Positions 18,559-27,993 of a DNA stretch of 64,000 bases are shown here, in pieces (position 1 is the first letter of the stretch; each line of letters opens with the position of its first letter). The position numbers and the translations under genes were made by a program. Under the pieces are notes generated by a model. It had not been told where the DNA came from. It saw nothing but the letters and a program-made list of their open reading frames with translations, and did no database searches. The DNA comes from UBA9659 sp965208605 (GTDB taxonomy: Bacteria; Pseudomonadota; Gammaproteobacteria; Pseudomonadales; Azotimanducaceae). Where the stretch lies: contig OZ242345.1 in NCBI GenBank assembly GCA_965208605.1, positions 744,001 through 808,000 on the forward strand, given 5' to 3'.

Positions 18559-19722
18559 TTAGTCAGCCTGGCGGCGCAGAAATGCGGGTACATCCAACAT
18601 ATCCAGATCATCCATGGGGGGAATATTCTTATCCTCCGGGGTCGGCGTATTCCTAATCACCGTGGGCCTATCCAAAGGCCGATAATCGCCCGAGTCGACG
18701 GCTGCTTTTAATACTTTCCGACGGGCTTGGTCCTGCAGTTCGGGTATCTGCTGTGCCGGCGCAATAGAACCCAGACCTGTTGCCACGAGGGTCACCTTCA
18801 ACTCTTCACCGAGTGACTCGTCAATCACCGCGCCGATGACCACGACCGCATCCTCTGATGCATATTCACCTATGGTCGCTCCCACCTCACGGAATTCTGA
18901 CGAGAGGATGCCCTCGTTCGCGGCAACATTAATCAATATCCCGCGCGCATCGGTGATGTCTACATTTTCCAACAGCGGACTTGCCAAAGCCAATTTAGCT
19001 GCCTTGATGGCTCTATCTTCTCCAGAGGCGCGCCCATTACCCATCATTGCTGTGCCTCTTTCCGACATGACGGTACGCACATCGGCAAAGTCCACATTGA
19101 TCAGCCCGGGGCGAATGATCACATCCGCAATCCCAGTGACCGCACTCGCCAATACATCGTCAGCAGCGGCAAAGGTATCCAGCAGCCGTTGCTCCGTGCC
19201 CAATACTGCATCTAGTTTGTCATTGGGGATGATGATGAGAGAATCCACAAACTGGGAAATTTCCGCAATTCCCCGTTCCGCCACCAGCATGCGTTGTTTA
19301 CCTTCATACGCGAAGGGTTTGGTCACCACCGCCACGGTCAGGATGCCCATTTCCTTTGCGGTTTCCGCCACCACAGGGGCAGCACCGGTGCCGGTGCCAC
19401 CGCCCATGCCCGCGGTGATAAACAACATATCAGCGCCGGTCAGGTGCTCTCTGATCTTGTCTTGACTTTCCAAGGCAGAGGCCCTCCCTACGTTGGGGTC
19501 GGTGCCAGCACCTAGCCCCTTGGTCACCGAAACCCCTAGCTGAATCTGGTTATCAGCAGACAACTTCTTCAATGCTTGGGCATCGGTGTTAGCACAGATG
19601 AAGTCCACGTCCCCGACTGCCTGTCGCACCATGTGCTCCACGGCGTTACCACCGCCACCACCAATACCGATCACCTTGATAGCAGCTGTGTTTGCATTAC
19701 CCTGCTCAATGACTTCAAACAT
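18559..19722 (-). CDS. ftsZ: Cell division GTPase FtsZ
   Basis: The tubulin-like GTPase forms the cytokinetic ring. The glycine-rich GTP signature GGGTGTGAAP is at about residues 107-116, and the C-terminal peptide VPAFLRRQAD that binds FtsA and ZipA is intact. The start was set at ATG 19722 (MFEVIEQG, 387 residues) because GAGGAGGTG lies 7 bases upstream; an in-frame ATG 15 bases earlier overlaps that site. It is the last gene of the mraZ-ftsZ run. Confidence 0.98.
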   Translation of the reverse strand: MFEVIEQGNANTAAIKVIGIGGGGGNAVEHMVRQAVGDVDFICANTDAQALKKLSADNQIQLGVSVTKGLGAGTDPNVGRASALESQDKIREHLTGADMLFITAGMGGGTGTGAAPVVAETAKEMGILTVAVVTKPFAYEGKQRMLVAERGIAEISQFVDSLIIIPNDKLDAVLGTEQRLLDTFAAADDVLASAVTGIADVIIRPGLINVDFADVRTVMSERGTAMMGNGRASGEDRAIKAAKLALASPLLENVDITDARGILINVAANEGILSSEFREVGATIGEYASEDAVVVIGAVIDESLGEELKVTLVATGLGSIAPAQQIPELQDQARRKVLKAAVDSGDYRPLDRPTVIRNTPTPEDKNIPPMDDLDMLDVPAFLRRQAD

Positions 19723-19737
19723 TTTGCACCTCCTCAT

Positions 19738-19832
19738 AGTTGCCTAGTCTTGTGGATAAAATTGCTCGTAAAATGGCTCGTTACCCTCAATGAATAACTA
19801 CTCATAAACGGCTACTCATGAACGACTGCCCA
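19738..19832 (-). repeat. Degenerate tandem repeats in the ftsA-ftsZ gap
   Basis: The 110-base gap holds several imperfect units of 17-18 bases, of the form atgagtagccgttt when read on the minus strand. They lie just upstream of the strong ftsZ ribosome binding site. Confidence 0.4.
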
Positions 19833-21065
19833 TTAGTAACTGCCCATGATCCAATTTTTCATCTTCCCCACCACCCTCCCCATGCCGACATTGGCGGGGA
19901 GCATGAAATTGTCCATTTCCTTCAGGGCAGCATGCTTCAAGAGCCCCACTGCGGTTGAGTAGATGGGGTTCTGGACTATGTCTAGTAGCCCGGTGACATT
20001 ATTCGGCTTACCGAGGCTGACCGGCATGTGGAAAATTTCCTCCGCCAGGTCAATGGCACCTTCCATTTTTGCCGTGCCGCCCGTCAGGACGATGCCGGCG
20101 GCAATGAGATCTGCATAGCCGGCACGGCGAATCTCTGCCTGGACCAGGGTGAAGAGTTCGTCATATCGGGGTTCAACCACCTCCGCTAGTGCTTGTCGGG
20201 AGAGGTCACGGTCGGCACGGTCGCCCACACTGGGCACCTTGATAGTTTCATTTTCCCCCGCAAGGCTTGCCAGGGCACAGGCATATCTGAGTTTGATTTC
20301 CTCGGCGTTCACAGTAGGCGTCCGTAGTGCCATAGCAATGTCATTGGTCACCTGATCCCCGGCTATGGGAATCACTGCGGTATGGCGGATAGCACCATCA
20401 GTAAAAATGGCGATGTCGGTGGTGCCACCACCAATGTCAACGAGACACACACCGAGTTCCTTTTCATCCTCGGTCAATACCGCATGTCCTGATGCCAACT
20501 GTTCCAAAATCACATCCTCAACCTGCAGGTCGCAACGGCGGATGCACTTTTCAATATTTTGTACCGCATTGACCGCGCAGGTCACCAGATGCACCTTCGC
20601 CTCCAGCCTGACCCCGGACATGCCGAGGGGTTCTCGGACCCCTTCTTGGGCATCAATAGTGTATTCCTGGGGCAGGATGTGCAGGATTTTCTGATCGGCA
20701 GGGATTGCCACCGCCTGGGCCGCGTCAATGACTCGTTCAATATCCGGCTGGAAGACTTCTTTATCTCTCAGCCCGACGATACCGTGAGAGTTATGACTCC
20801 GGATGTGATTGCCGGCTATTCCTGCATAGACGGAATGGATTTGACAGCCGGCCATCAACTCCGCTTCCTGCACCGCCCGCTGAATGGACTGGACGGTGGC
20901 TTCAATATTCACCACCACGCCCTTCTTCAATCCTTTTGAGGGATGGCTACCGATACCCACTATCTCAACACTAGCATCCATGCCGACTTCGGCAACGATG
21001 GCAACCACTTTGGAGGTGCCAATATCAAGCCCCACTATCATTCGCTGCGCTATCACACTACTCAT
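19833..21065 (-). CDS. ftsA: Cell division protein FtsA
   Basis: This actin-like ATPase tethers FtsZ to the membrane and recruits later division proteins. The 410-residue product begins with the nucleotide-binding motif IVGLDIGTSKVVAIVAE, has VDIGGGTTDIAIF near residue 205 and VLTGGTAKMEG near 335, and ends in an amphipathic segment GRVVGKMKNWIMGSY suited to membrane binding. It overlaps the ftsQ end by 8 bases, indicating translational coupling. Confidence 0.97.
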   Translation of the reverse strand: MSSVIAQRMIVGLDIGTSKVVAIVAEVGMDASVEIVGIGSHPSKGLKKGVVVNIEATVQSIQRAVQEAELMAGCQIHSVYAGIAGNHIRSHNSHGIVGLRDKEVFQPDIERVIDAAQAVAIPADQKILHILPQEYTIDAQEGVREPLGMSGVRLEAKVHLVTCAVNAVQNIEKCIRRCDLQVEDVILEQLASGHAVLTEDEKELGVCLVDIGGGTTDIAIFTDGAIRHTAVIPIAGDQVTNDIAMALRTPTVNAEEIKLRYACALASLAGENETIKVPSVGDRADRDLSRQALAEVVEPRYDELFTLVQAEIRRAGYADLIAAGIVLTGGTAKMEGAIDLAEEIFHMPVSLGKPNNVTGLLDIVQNPIYSTAVGLLKHAALKEMDNFMLPANVGMGRVVGKMKNWIMGSY

Positions 21066-21825
21066 AAGCCTGCCTCCCTATCTGCCCATCGGCGATATTC
21101 CATTCACTCTGTTTTTTGGTAGCGGATATGCTACGCGGCGCTTTAGGACGATAATGAACAGCGACACCCTGGGTATAACGTGCGTCCATCCGGTCGACTC
21201 GAGATAAGTCGCCACGCACTCTCAATGCTTGCCGGACTGTCAAAAAACTATGCATTCGGTGCGGAATGTCTTCTTTACCCAACAAGACATGCAAGCGCTC
21301 CCGGGTCTCAAACTCCCAACTGCCCCTCGCCGCTAACCGAAGGACTTCAAGCCGGTCTTCAATCCCGACCAGGGCACGACTCAAGGCTTGATACTGCGCC
21401 ATCACCTGATACTCGCTACCTGGGGGACCATAGAGGTACGGTAGATTGCTACCCAGAAACAAATCAGTCACCAGCACCTTGCCGGTCTCACTAATAAATG
21501 CGTCATCATTCCAGTAGGCAATCACCGCTTCTGGAAAGACCTCAAGAATCAACCCATCAGGCCAGTCGCGCCTCACACTGGTATGGTGGATCCAATCCAC
21601 GGCATCAAATCGGGCTTTAATTTCGGCCGCATTGGATGATTCTGCTAGCTGAGCACGGCTTACCAGAGCGGTGATTTCTTGCCGTTGCCGCTCGTCCAAC
21701 TCGCCCCGAATGGACAGCCGCCTGACCTCGCTCCGGTCAATCAAAAAAGTACCGAAGGCAAGGCCAGATAAGACCAGCAGCATGGTTAATAAAAATCCTG
21801 AGCGGTTCATGGCTGAGCGGTTCAT
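21058..21825 (-). CDS. ftsQ: Cell division protein FtsQ
   Basis: FtsQ is a bitopic membrane protein that bridges early and late divisome proteins through FtsL and FtsB. One N-terminal helix (FLLTMLLVLSGLAFGTFLI) is followed by a POTRA domain beginning VRRLSIRGEL and the FtsQ domain. The ATG at 21825 overlaps the murC stop as ATGA and gives 255 residues; an in-frame TTG at 21873 is an alternative. The N-terminus MNRSAMNRSG carries a 15-base tandem duplication. There is no ddl or murB between murC and ftsQ. Confidence 0.9.
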   Translation of the reverse strand: MNRSAMNRSGFLLTMLLVLSGLAFGTFLIDRSEVRRLSIRGELDERQRQEITALVSRAQLAESSNAAEIKARFDAVDWIHHTSVRRDWPDGLILEVFPEAVIAYWNDDAFISETGKVLVTDLFLGSNLPYLYGPPGSEYQVMAQYQALSRALVGIEDRLEVLRLAARGSWEFETRERLHVLLGKEDIPHRMHSFLTVRQALRVRGDLSRVDRMDARYTQGVAVHYRPKAPRSISATKKQSEWNIADGQIGRQAYE

Positions 21826-23264
21826 GAGATACACCGGTCTGCCCAGCCGGTCGCCAGAGTCTGCGCTAACCAAGCGGTTTCCCCTGCCCCCTGGGTAACC
21901 AGGAAGTCATCGGCTTGTAATAGTTGATTGAGGTGCTCGGGCACCTCGGAGACCGAATCAACCAGAGTGATATCCCGCTGCCCATCCGTCTTGGTGACCA
22001 GATGTTGGTATAAATCTTTACTCTCTGCCCCCGGCATGGCGGCTTCACCAGCAGCATAGGTGCTTGACAAGATAAGCGCGTCAACCTGTGCCAGCACCTC
22101 TACAAAATAATCAAACAACTCCAGGGTTCTGCTATAACGATGCGGTTGATAGACCATCACCAGGCGGCGGTTGGGCCAACCCCGGCGCACTGTGTCTATG
22201 GTTGCCTTCACCTCGTTAGGATGATGTCCGTAGTCATCCACCAGCAGAAAATCCCCCCGCCCCACAGTGAAGCACCCATAGAGTTGGAAGCGGCGGTCAA
22301 CCCCTTGGAACTGCGCTATGCCCTGCACAATATGCGCATCGTCAATACCTTCATCCGAGGCGAGGGCGACGGCAGCAAGGGCATTGAGGATATTGTGTCG
22401 GCCGGGGGTATCCAGACAGAGGTGTAATAGCGAGTCGGTAGGCTTCCGGCGGACCTTAAAAGTAGCCCGCATCCCCGATTGGGTATCGTCAAGTGCTTGC
22501 ACATCCGCATCCGGGTTAAACCCATAGGTGATGACCGGGCGTTTTATCTGCGGCAAGAGGGATCTCACCACGGGGTCATCAATACAAGCCACCAGCAGGC
22601 CGTAGAAGGGAAGATTGTGGACAAATTCAACGAAGGCACTTTTTAACTTCTCAAAACTGCCTTCATAATTGACCAGATGATCCCGGTCCACATTGGTCAA
22701 GACAACGACCACGGGTTGCAGATGCAGGAAGGACGCATCACTCTCATCAGCCTCGGCAATAATATAGCGGGAAGCACCCAGCCGGGCGTTGCTACCGGCA
22801 CTGTTCAGTAGCCCGCCGATGATAAATGTAGGGTCCAGAGCAGCCTGGGCAAAGACAGATGCAATCAGGCTAGTGGCGGTGGTCTTGCCATGCGTGCCGG
22901 CCACGGCAATGCCATGCCGATAGCGCATCAACTCTCCCAGCATCTCGGCGCGCCTGACGACCGGTAACCCCCGTGCATGTGCGGCAATGACTTCTACATT
23001 GTCTTCGGTGATGGCACTGGAAGTCACTAGCACATCAGCTTCCCGAACCTGCTCGGCCCTATGCCCGATTTTAATAGCTATGCCCAGACGAGCGAGCCTG
23101 TCTGTAGTCTGGGACTGCTGCAGGTCGGAACCCGAGATGACATAGCCTTGGTTCTGTAACACCTCAGCAATGCCGCACATCCCCGCACCCCCAATGCCGA
23201 CGAAATGAATGCACCTAATGCGCCGCATCTCCGAGAAGTCCGGGCTTGAAAAGAGATTAGCCAT
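21822..23264 (-). CDS. murC: UDP-N-acetylmuramate-L-alanine ligase MurC
   Basis: MurC adds the first amino acid of the peptidoglycan stem peptide using ATP. N-terminal HFVGIGGAGMCGIAEVL binds the UDP substrate, GTHGKTTATSL is the P-loop, and HPNEVKATI lies in the C-terminal Mur ligase domain. The ATG at 23264 (MANLFSSPDF, 480 residues) overlaps the ftsW end by 8 bases; the frame is open 22 codons further upstream inside ftsW. murG, usually just upstream, is absent. Confidence 0.96.
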   Translation of the reverse strand: MANLFSSPDFSEMRRIRCIHFVGIGGAGMCGIAEVLQNQGYVISGSDLQQSQTTDRLARLGIAIKIGHRAEQVREADVLVTSSAITEDNVEVIAAHARGLPVVRRAEMLGELMRYRHGIAVAGTHGKTTATSLIASVFAQAALDPTFIIGGLLNSAGSNARLGASRYIIAEADESDASFLHLQPVVVVLTNVDRDHLVNYEGSFEKLKSAFVEFVHNLPFYGLLVACIDDPVVRSLLPQIKRPVITYGFNPDADVQALDDTQSGMRATFKVRRKPTDSLLHLCLDTPGRHNILNALAAVALASDEGIDDAHIVQGIAQFQGVDRRFQLYGCFTVGRGDFLLVDDYGHHPNEVKATIDTVRRGWPNRRLVMVYQPHRYSRTLELFDYFVEVLAQVDALILSSTYAAGEAAMPGAESKDLYQHLVTKTDGQRDITLVDSVSEVPEHLNQLLQADDFLVTQGAGETAWLAQTLATGWADRCIS

Positions 23265-24480
23265 GGGCCTGAGCTCCACTAGCCCTTCGGTTCGTCTGAG
23301 TTTCATAATGAATACGCAACAAGATCGCAATCATCATGCAGCTGACAATCAAACTATTACCGCCATAACTCACCAGCGGGAGGGGGAGCCCCTTGGTCGG
23401 CAGGATGCCCAGATTAACGCTCAGGTTAATGGCGGCTTGAATGCCTAGAATCAAGGCAATCCCATAGGCAAGGTAGGCATGGAAGCCGAGTGCTTTATTA
23501 CGGGCAGCAAAACCAATCATCAAGGCACGGATGACCAGCACGGCGAACAATGCCAGCACCAGCCCCGCACCCAGTATGCCGAGCTCCTCGGCGATGATGG
23601 AAAATAGAAAGTCAGTATGCGGTTCCGGCAGGAAAAATAACTTCTGAATACTGTTGCCCAGACCCAGACCCAACCACTCCCCTCGACCAAAGGCAATGAG
23701 TGCCTGGGTCAACTGATAACCACTGCCAAACTCATAGCTCCAGGGGTCCAGGAAGGTTGCCAAACGCACCAGCCGATAAGGCTGCAAGATCGCCAATAAC
23801 CCCACAGCCGCACCACTTGCCAGGATAACGGGCAACAAGAAACGCCAGGGCGCACCCCCCAGGAAAATCATCCCCAGGGCCGCACCCATCATGACAATCG
23901 CCGCCCCAAAATCCGGTTGCCCTAACAACAGAAGCACGAGCAAGGACAAGACCAGAAGCGGTTGCAGGGAGCCAGTCAGGGAAGTTTCCACCGCCTCTTG
24001 CCTTCTGACCAGATAGCCCGCGAGGTAGCAGACCACGAAGAGTTTCACGAATTCCGAGCCCTGGAGGGTGAACTTCCCCAGCGGGAGCCAACGGGTGGCG
24101 CCTTTAGTTTCCAGACCGAGACCGGGGATCAGCACCAGCACGAGCAACAGCACCGCCAGACCCAGGAGAATCAAGTCAAATCGGTGCCAGACTTTAATGG
24201 GAATACAGATGACCAGCATTGCCGCCCCAAAGCCAATGAGCAGATAGGCCGCCTGTCGTGCCAGATAATAAAAAGGCTGGGCATAGTCCTTGAGTGACTC
24301 TTCCATCGAGGCTGAGCCCACCATGACCAGACCATACAACAACAAGAAGACCGCAATGCCGGCTATGACCGGGTCCACCGGGCAGCTTGTCCGTGCCGGC
24401 ACCCGCTGCCGCGACGTTGCCTGGCTGGCGCGACTCCCAGAAGAGAAGGGAGTCAAAAGCCCGCTCAGTAGGCCGCTCAT
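23257..24480 (-). CDS. ftsW: Septal peptidoglycan glycosyltransferase FtsW
   Basis: This SEDS-family membrane protein polymerises lipid II at the septum together with FtsI. The 407 residues carry about ten transmembrane helices and the family motifs KGATRWLPLG, PEPHTDFLFSIIAEELG and GLPLPLVSYGGNSL. The start overlaps the murD end as ATGA, so translation is probably coupled. Its position between murD and murC matches other gammaproteobacteria apart from the missing murG. Confidence 0.97.
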   Translation of the reverse strand: MSGLLSGLLTPFSSGSRASQATSRQRVPARTSCPVDPVIAGIAVFLLLYGLVMVGSASMEESLKDYAQPFYYLARQAAYLLIGFGAAMLVICIPIKVWHRFDLILLGLAVLLLVLVLIPGLGLETKGATRWLPLGKFTLQGSEFVKLFVVCYLAGYLVRRQEAVETSLTGSLQPLLVLSLLVLLLLGQPDFGAAIVMMGAALGMIFLGGAPWRFLLPVILASGAAVGLLAILQPYRLVRLATFLDPWSYEFGSGYQLTQALIAFGRGEWLGLGLGNSIQKLFFLPEPHTDFLFSIIAEELGILGAGLVLALFAVLVIRALMIGFAARNKALGFHAYLAYGIALILGIQAAINLSVNLGILPTKGLPLPLVSYGGNSLIVSCMMIAILLRIHYETQTNRRASGAQAHG

Positions 24481-25847
24481 GGCAATAGCTCCTTGACCAG
24501 TTGCTTGAAGTGCTCCCCTCTCGCCCGGTAATCGGCGAAGCTGTCAAAACTCGCGCACCCGGGGGCAAGCAGTACCAGATCGCCAGGGACGGCACTGGAC
24601 CGGGCGGTCTGCACGGCTTCCTCCAGGGTGTCGCATAATCTGTGGGCAATCACTCCCTCCAGACTCTCAGCCAGTACTACTCTTGCCGCACCGATCAACA
24701 AGGCCTGCTTGACATGTGGCGCCAGGGCAGTTGCCAGGGGCTGGAAGCTGGTCCCCTTAAGCTCTCCGCCGAGAATCAACATGATGTTCTTGCCCGAGGC
24801 ATGTCCCAGGACCGAGGCCAGGGTTGCCGTCGGATTGGTGGCTTTTGAATCGTTGATGAAGGCAACGCCATCAAGTTCCGCTACCCATTCGCTCCGATGC
24901 GGCAAGCCCTTGAAGTCCCTCAGACTGCTCAGCATGCCGTCCAAATCAAGGTCAATTGCTCGGCCTAGGGCAAGGGCTGCCAAAACATTCAACTGATTGT
25001 GTCGTCCCGGCAGCGGCAGTTCTTTACCGGTCAGCAGGGTCTGTGAGCCCTGCATCAGCAGGTCCGCATCAGCCTCTCGGCGCAAGCCAAAGTCATCTGC
25101 CCCGGGGGGTGGAGAGCTACCAAAGGTGCCATAAGGCGCAGCAAGTGCCAGGCCCAGGTCACGATTAATGACCGGCCGCTGGCAATGGTTGTAGATACTA
25201 AGCTTCGTCTGGTAATAGGCATCCAGACTCTCGTACCTATCGAGATGATCCGGTGCTAGATTGAGCAGCACCGCCGCCGCCGAATTGAGGCTCGGTGCCA
25301 GTTCCAACTGATAGCTGGAAACCTCCAATACATAGAGCTGCGCCGCGTCATCCAGCGCATCCAGACAGGGCACACCGATATTGCCAGCAAGCCGAACCTC
25401 CGCTAACTGCGCGCGCGCAAAGTGATATAAGAGTTCGGTGACCGTGGATTTGCCATTGGTGCCCGTAATGGCGACCACCTCTGCGGGTTGTTCCAAGAGA
25501 AACTCCCCAAAGATCCCGACATCGCCCCGCAGGGGCACCCCGGCATCTCGGGCCGATTGCAACCGCTTCAGGGGCAGCCCAGGGCTGACTAGAATTTCCT
25601 CAGCGGCAAGCATAAGCGGGGCATCAAACGGCATGACCTCTGCCTGCGGATTGAGCTGCTGCAGTGCCTGGACCCGGTCGGGCTGGGGCGCATCATCCAT
25701 CACGATGAAGTCATGGCCCGCCTGGGAGAGAAATCTCGCATAGCTCAGACCCGTCATGCCAAGCCCGGCAATCATCTTGAATTTCCTTTTATGCTTGTCA
25801 TGTGCCACATTCTTCTTCTCGTTATTTTTCTCTTCACTTCTCTTCAC
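24477..25847 (-). CDS. murD: UDP-N-acetylmuramoyl-L-alanine-D-glutamate ligase MurD
   Basis: MurD adds D-glutamate to UDP-MurNAc-L-Ala. AGLGMTGLSYARFL is the N-terminal nucleotide-binding fold, GTNGKSTVTELLYHF the P-loop, and NDSKATNPTATLASV the conserved Mur ligase motif. The start is uncertain: GTG 25847 gives 456 residues with an unusual lysine-rich leader, GTG 25808 is intermediate, and ATG 25775 has the best ribosome binding site (AAAAGGAAA) but trims the first beta strand. The gene is preceded by about 500 bases of repeats where murF and mraY would be expected. Confidence 0.93.
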   Translation of the reverse strand: MKRSEEKNNEKKNVAHDKHKRKFKMIAGLGMTGLSYARFLSQAGHDFIVMDDAPQPDRVQALQQLNPQAEVMPFDAPLMLAAEEILVSPGLPLKRLQSARDAGVPLRGDVGIFGEFLLEQPAEVVAITGTNGKSTVTELLYHFARAQLAEVRLAGNIGVPCLDALDDAAQLYVLEVSSYQLELAPSLNSAAAVLLNLAPDHLDRYESLDAYYQTKLSIYNHCQRPVINRDLGLALAAPYGTFGSSPPPGADDFGLRREADADLLMQGSQTLLTGKELPLPGRHNQLNVLAALALGRAIDLDLDGMLSSLRDFKGLPHRSEWVAELDGVAFINDSKATNPTATLASVLGHASGKNIMLILGGELKGTSFQPLATALAPHVKQALLIGAARVVLAESLEGVIAHRLCDTLEEAVQTARSSAVPGDLVLLAPGCASFDSFADYRARGEHFKQLVKELLP

Positions 25848-25859
25848 TTCTATTCTCTA

Positions 25860-26364
25860 GGAATGACTGGATTTCCCTCGAACCCCGTCACTCTCCCCGA
25901 TATGCTCGCGCCACCCTCGTTGATGTGTACATGCCCCACAGGCGGTTGCCTTTGTTCCTCTGGATTCCCGAGCGAGCTCGAGAATGACGGCGCGGAGCGC
26001 CGTAAGCTGCCTGCCGTAACGGGGACGCCGTGAAGGAGTCCGGCCCGCGCCGTCATTCTCGCCGAACCCAGAGGAACGAGCGGTATTTCCTTTACTCATC
26101 AGGGTTCTCGTCACTAGAACTCTCCCCGATATGCTCGCGCCACCCTCGTTGATGTCTACATGCCCCACAGGCGGTTGCCTTTGTTCCTCTGGATTCCCGA
26201 GCAAGCTCGAGAATGACGGCGCGGGGCGCCGTAAGCTGCCTGCCGTAACGGGGACGCCGTGAAGGAGTCCGGCCCGCGCCGTCATTCTCGCCGAACCTAG
26301 TCGTACCGCCAAAGGCGGGACGACTGGGTTCGGGGGGAATCCAGAGGAACGAGCGGTATTGCCT
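25860..26364. repeat. Tandemly duplicated mosaic repeat between murE and murD
   Basis: Two copies begin at 25891 and 26120 (ctctccccgatatgctcgcg) and a third edge begins at 26393 inside murE. The first unit is 229 bases and the second 273. The second carries an extra 44-base hairpin (arms gtcgtaccgcc / ggcgggacgac) that is cleanly absent from the first. The unit includes the last ~40 bases of murE, so a copy of the murE tail lies at about 26090-26125. No murF or mraY is present. Confidence 0.8.
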
Positions 26365-27993
26365 TTACTCATCAGGATTCTCGTCACTAGAACTCTCCCC
26401 GGATCGCCCAGCCAGTAACTCTTGAATGACTTCCCGGTCGCTAAAATAAATCTGCCCATCGGCAAGGGCTTGGTAGCTCTCATGCCCCCTACCGGCAACC
26501 AACACCAGGTCATCTGCAGTCGCGGTGCTGATGGCATGCTGGATGGCTTGCTTACGGTCACTGATGAGCTCAACCTCTGGGGTTGATACCCCGGCCATGA
26601 TGTCATTGATAATTTGCGAGGAAGGTTCCTGCCGCGGATTGTCATCAGTCAGTACTAGCCGGTCGGCATACTGGGAAGCTATAGCCCCCATCATGGGTCG
26701 CTTCGTCTTGTCTCGGTCACCGCCACAACCAAAAACACAGCAGATCTTGCACTCGGGGAAGTGAGCCGCAATCGCCACCAAACACTTTTCCAGGGCATCG
26801 GGAGTGTGCGCATAATCTACTATTATTCTTGGTGAGCGAATTTTCGGTGAGCTGCTTCTCGGTGAGCTGCTTCCAGGCAAGGCATTGCCATCAGTGGCTG
26901 GGCTTATCAATTCCATGCGCCCAGGCACAGGCATGATCGATTGCACCCCATGCTTGATGTCCTGCAGAGGATGTGCCATCACCTTGAGGGTCGCTACCAC
27001 GGCAAGCAGGTTCTGCACATTAAAACTACCCCAAAGAGGCAGTTGTAGCCGGAACTGCTCATCACCCATCGCTATGACCAGTGCCGTACCCGTGGCATGG
27101 TATTGCTGGCTCAGACAATAGACCTCAGCCATGGTGTCCTGGAGACTGAAACGACAAACGTTTAGCCCTGCCGCCAACTCGGCGGCCAGCTCGCGCCCCC
27201 AGGCATCATCCACATTAATGACCGCTGCATGCAGGCTATTGAATTCAAACAATAGATGTTTTGCCGCCTGATAATTGGCGAGGGTGTGATGATAGTCCAG
27301 GTGCTCATGGGTGATATTAGTGAAGACCGCCACATCAATGTCACTACCGTTCAGCCGGTGCTGGGCGAGACCCTGGGAGGAGGCTTCCACGACTACAGTG
27401 TTGCAACCCTCATCGGCAACCATTTCTCTGAACATAGATTGCAACAAGATGGGCCCTGGGGTGGTGAGCTCAGTCTTCTTGAGGCGCCCCGGCAGACCGT
27501 AACCGAGAGTACCTATGGTGCCGCAACGCACCTCAAGGGCAGTGAGGGCCTGGGCAAGCATCTGGGCAAAGGATGTTTTGCCATTGGTGCCGGTGACCGC
27601 CACCAGCTCAACCGCCGCACTTGGGGCGCCATAAAATCGACTGGCGAAGAGGCCGAGCTTCTGCCCCAGACCTTCAATCGCCGTGGCCGGTATGGCAGGG
27701 GCTATTTCCATGCCCAGATCCACGTCCAGATCCACGCCCAACTCCACGCCCAGCTCCACGCCCAGCGGCACGCCATTTGACCCGCCCTCGGCAGGCACCG
27801 ATTCATAAAGAAGGGCGACCGCACCCTTGGCAATCGCTTCCTGAACATAAGCCTTGCCATCATGCGTGCCGCCTAGTCGGGCGCAGAAGAGCTCTCCCTT
27901 TACCAGGTCGCGGCTATCTTCACAGATGCCATCCAACCAGACATCCTGAGGAATCTGGTATTCGGGGAGCAACTCGCTCAGCAGCATAGCCAT
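26365..27993 (-). CDS. murE: UDP-MurNAc-tripeptide synthetase MurE (meso-DAP adding)
   Basis: MurE adds the third stem-peptide residue. The P-loop is GTNGKTSFAQML (about 135-146), and DNPRQEP contains the DNPR motif associated with meso-diaminopimelate specificity. At 542 residues it exceeds the ~495 usual length because of two low-complexity insertions: residues ~70-100 (PLGVELGVELGVDLDVDLG, encoded by 12-base tandem repeats at 27707-27772) and a Ser/Pro-rich one near 370-395. The C-terminal tail SGESSSDENPDE lies in a segment duplicated downstream. It overlaps ftsI by 1 base. Confidence 0.95.
   Translation of the reverse strand: MAMLLSELLPEYQIPQDVWLDGICEDSRDLVKGELFCARLGGTHDGKAYVQEAIAKGAVALLYESVPAEGGSNGVPLGVELGVELGVDLDVDLGMEIAPAIPATAIEGLGQKLGLFASRFYGAPSAAVELVAVTGTNGKTSFAQMLAQALTALEVRCGTIGTLGYGLPGRLKKTELTTPGPILLQSMFREMVADEGCNTVVVEASSQGLAQHRLNGSDIDVAVFTNITHEHLDYHHTLANYQAAKHLLFEFNSLHAAVINVDDAWGRELAAELAAGLNVCRFSLQDTMAEVYCLSQQYHATGTALVIAMGDEQFRLQLPLWGSFNVQNLLAVVATLKVMAHPLQDIKHGVQSIMPVPGRMELISPATDGNALPGSSSPRSSSPKIRSPRIIVDYAHTPDALEKCLVAIAAHFPECKICCVFGCGGDRDKTKRPMMGAIASQYADRLVLTDDNPRQEPSSQIINDIMAGVSTPEVELISDRKQAIQHAISTATADDLVLVAGRGHESYQALADGQIYFSDREVIQELLAGRSGESSSDENPDE

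Noticed and set aside
25857..26645. A 262-codon minus-strand frame across the murE-murD repeats
   Set aside because: It overlaps the 3' end of murE in another frame and its product is translated mosaic repeat.
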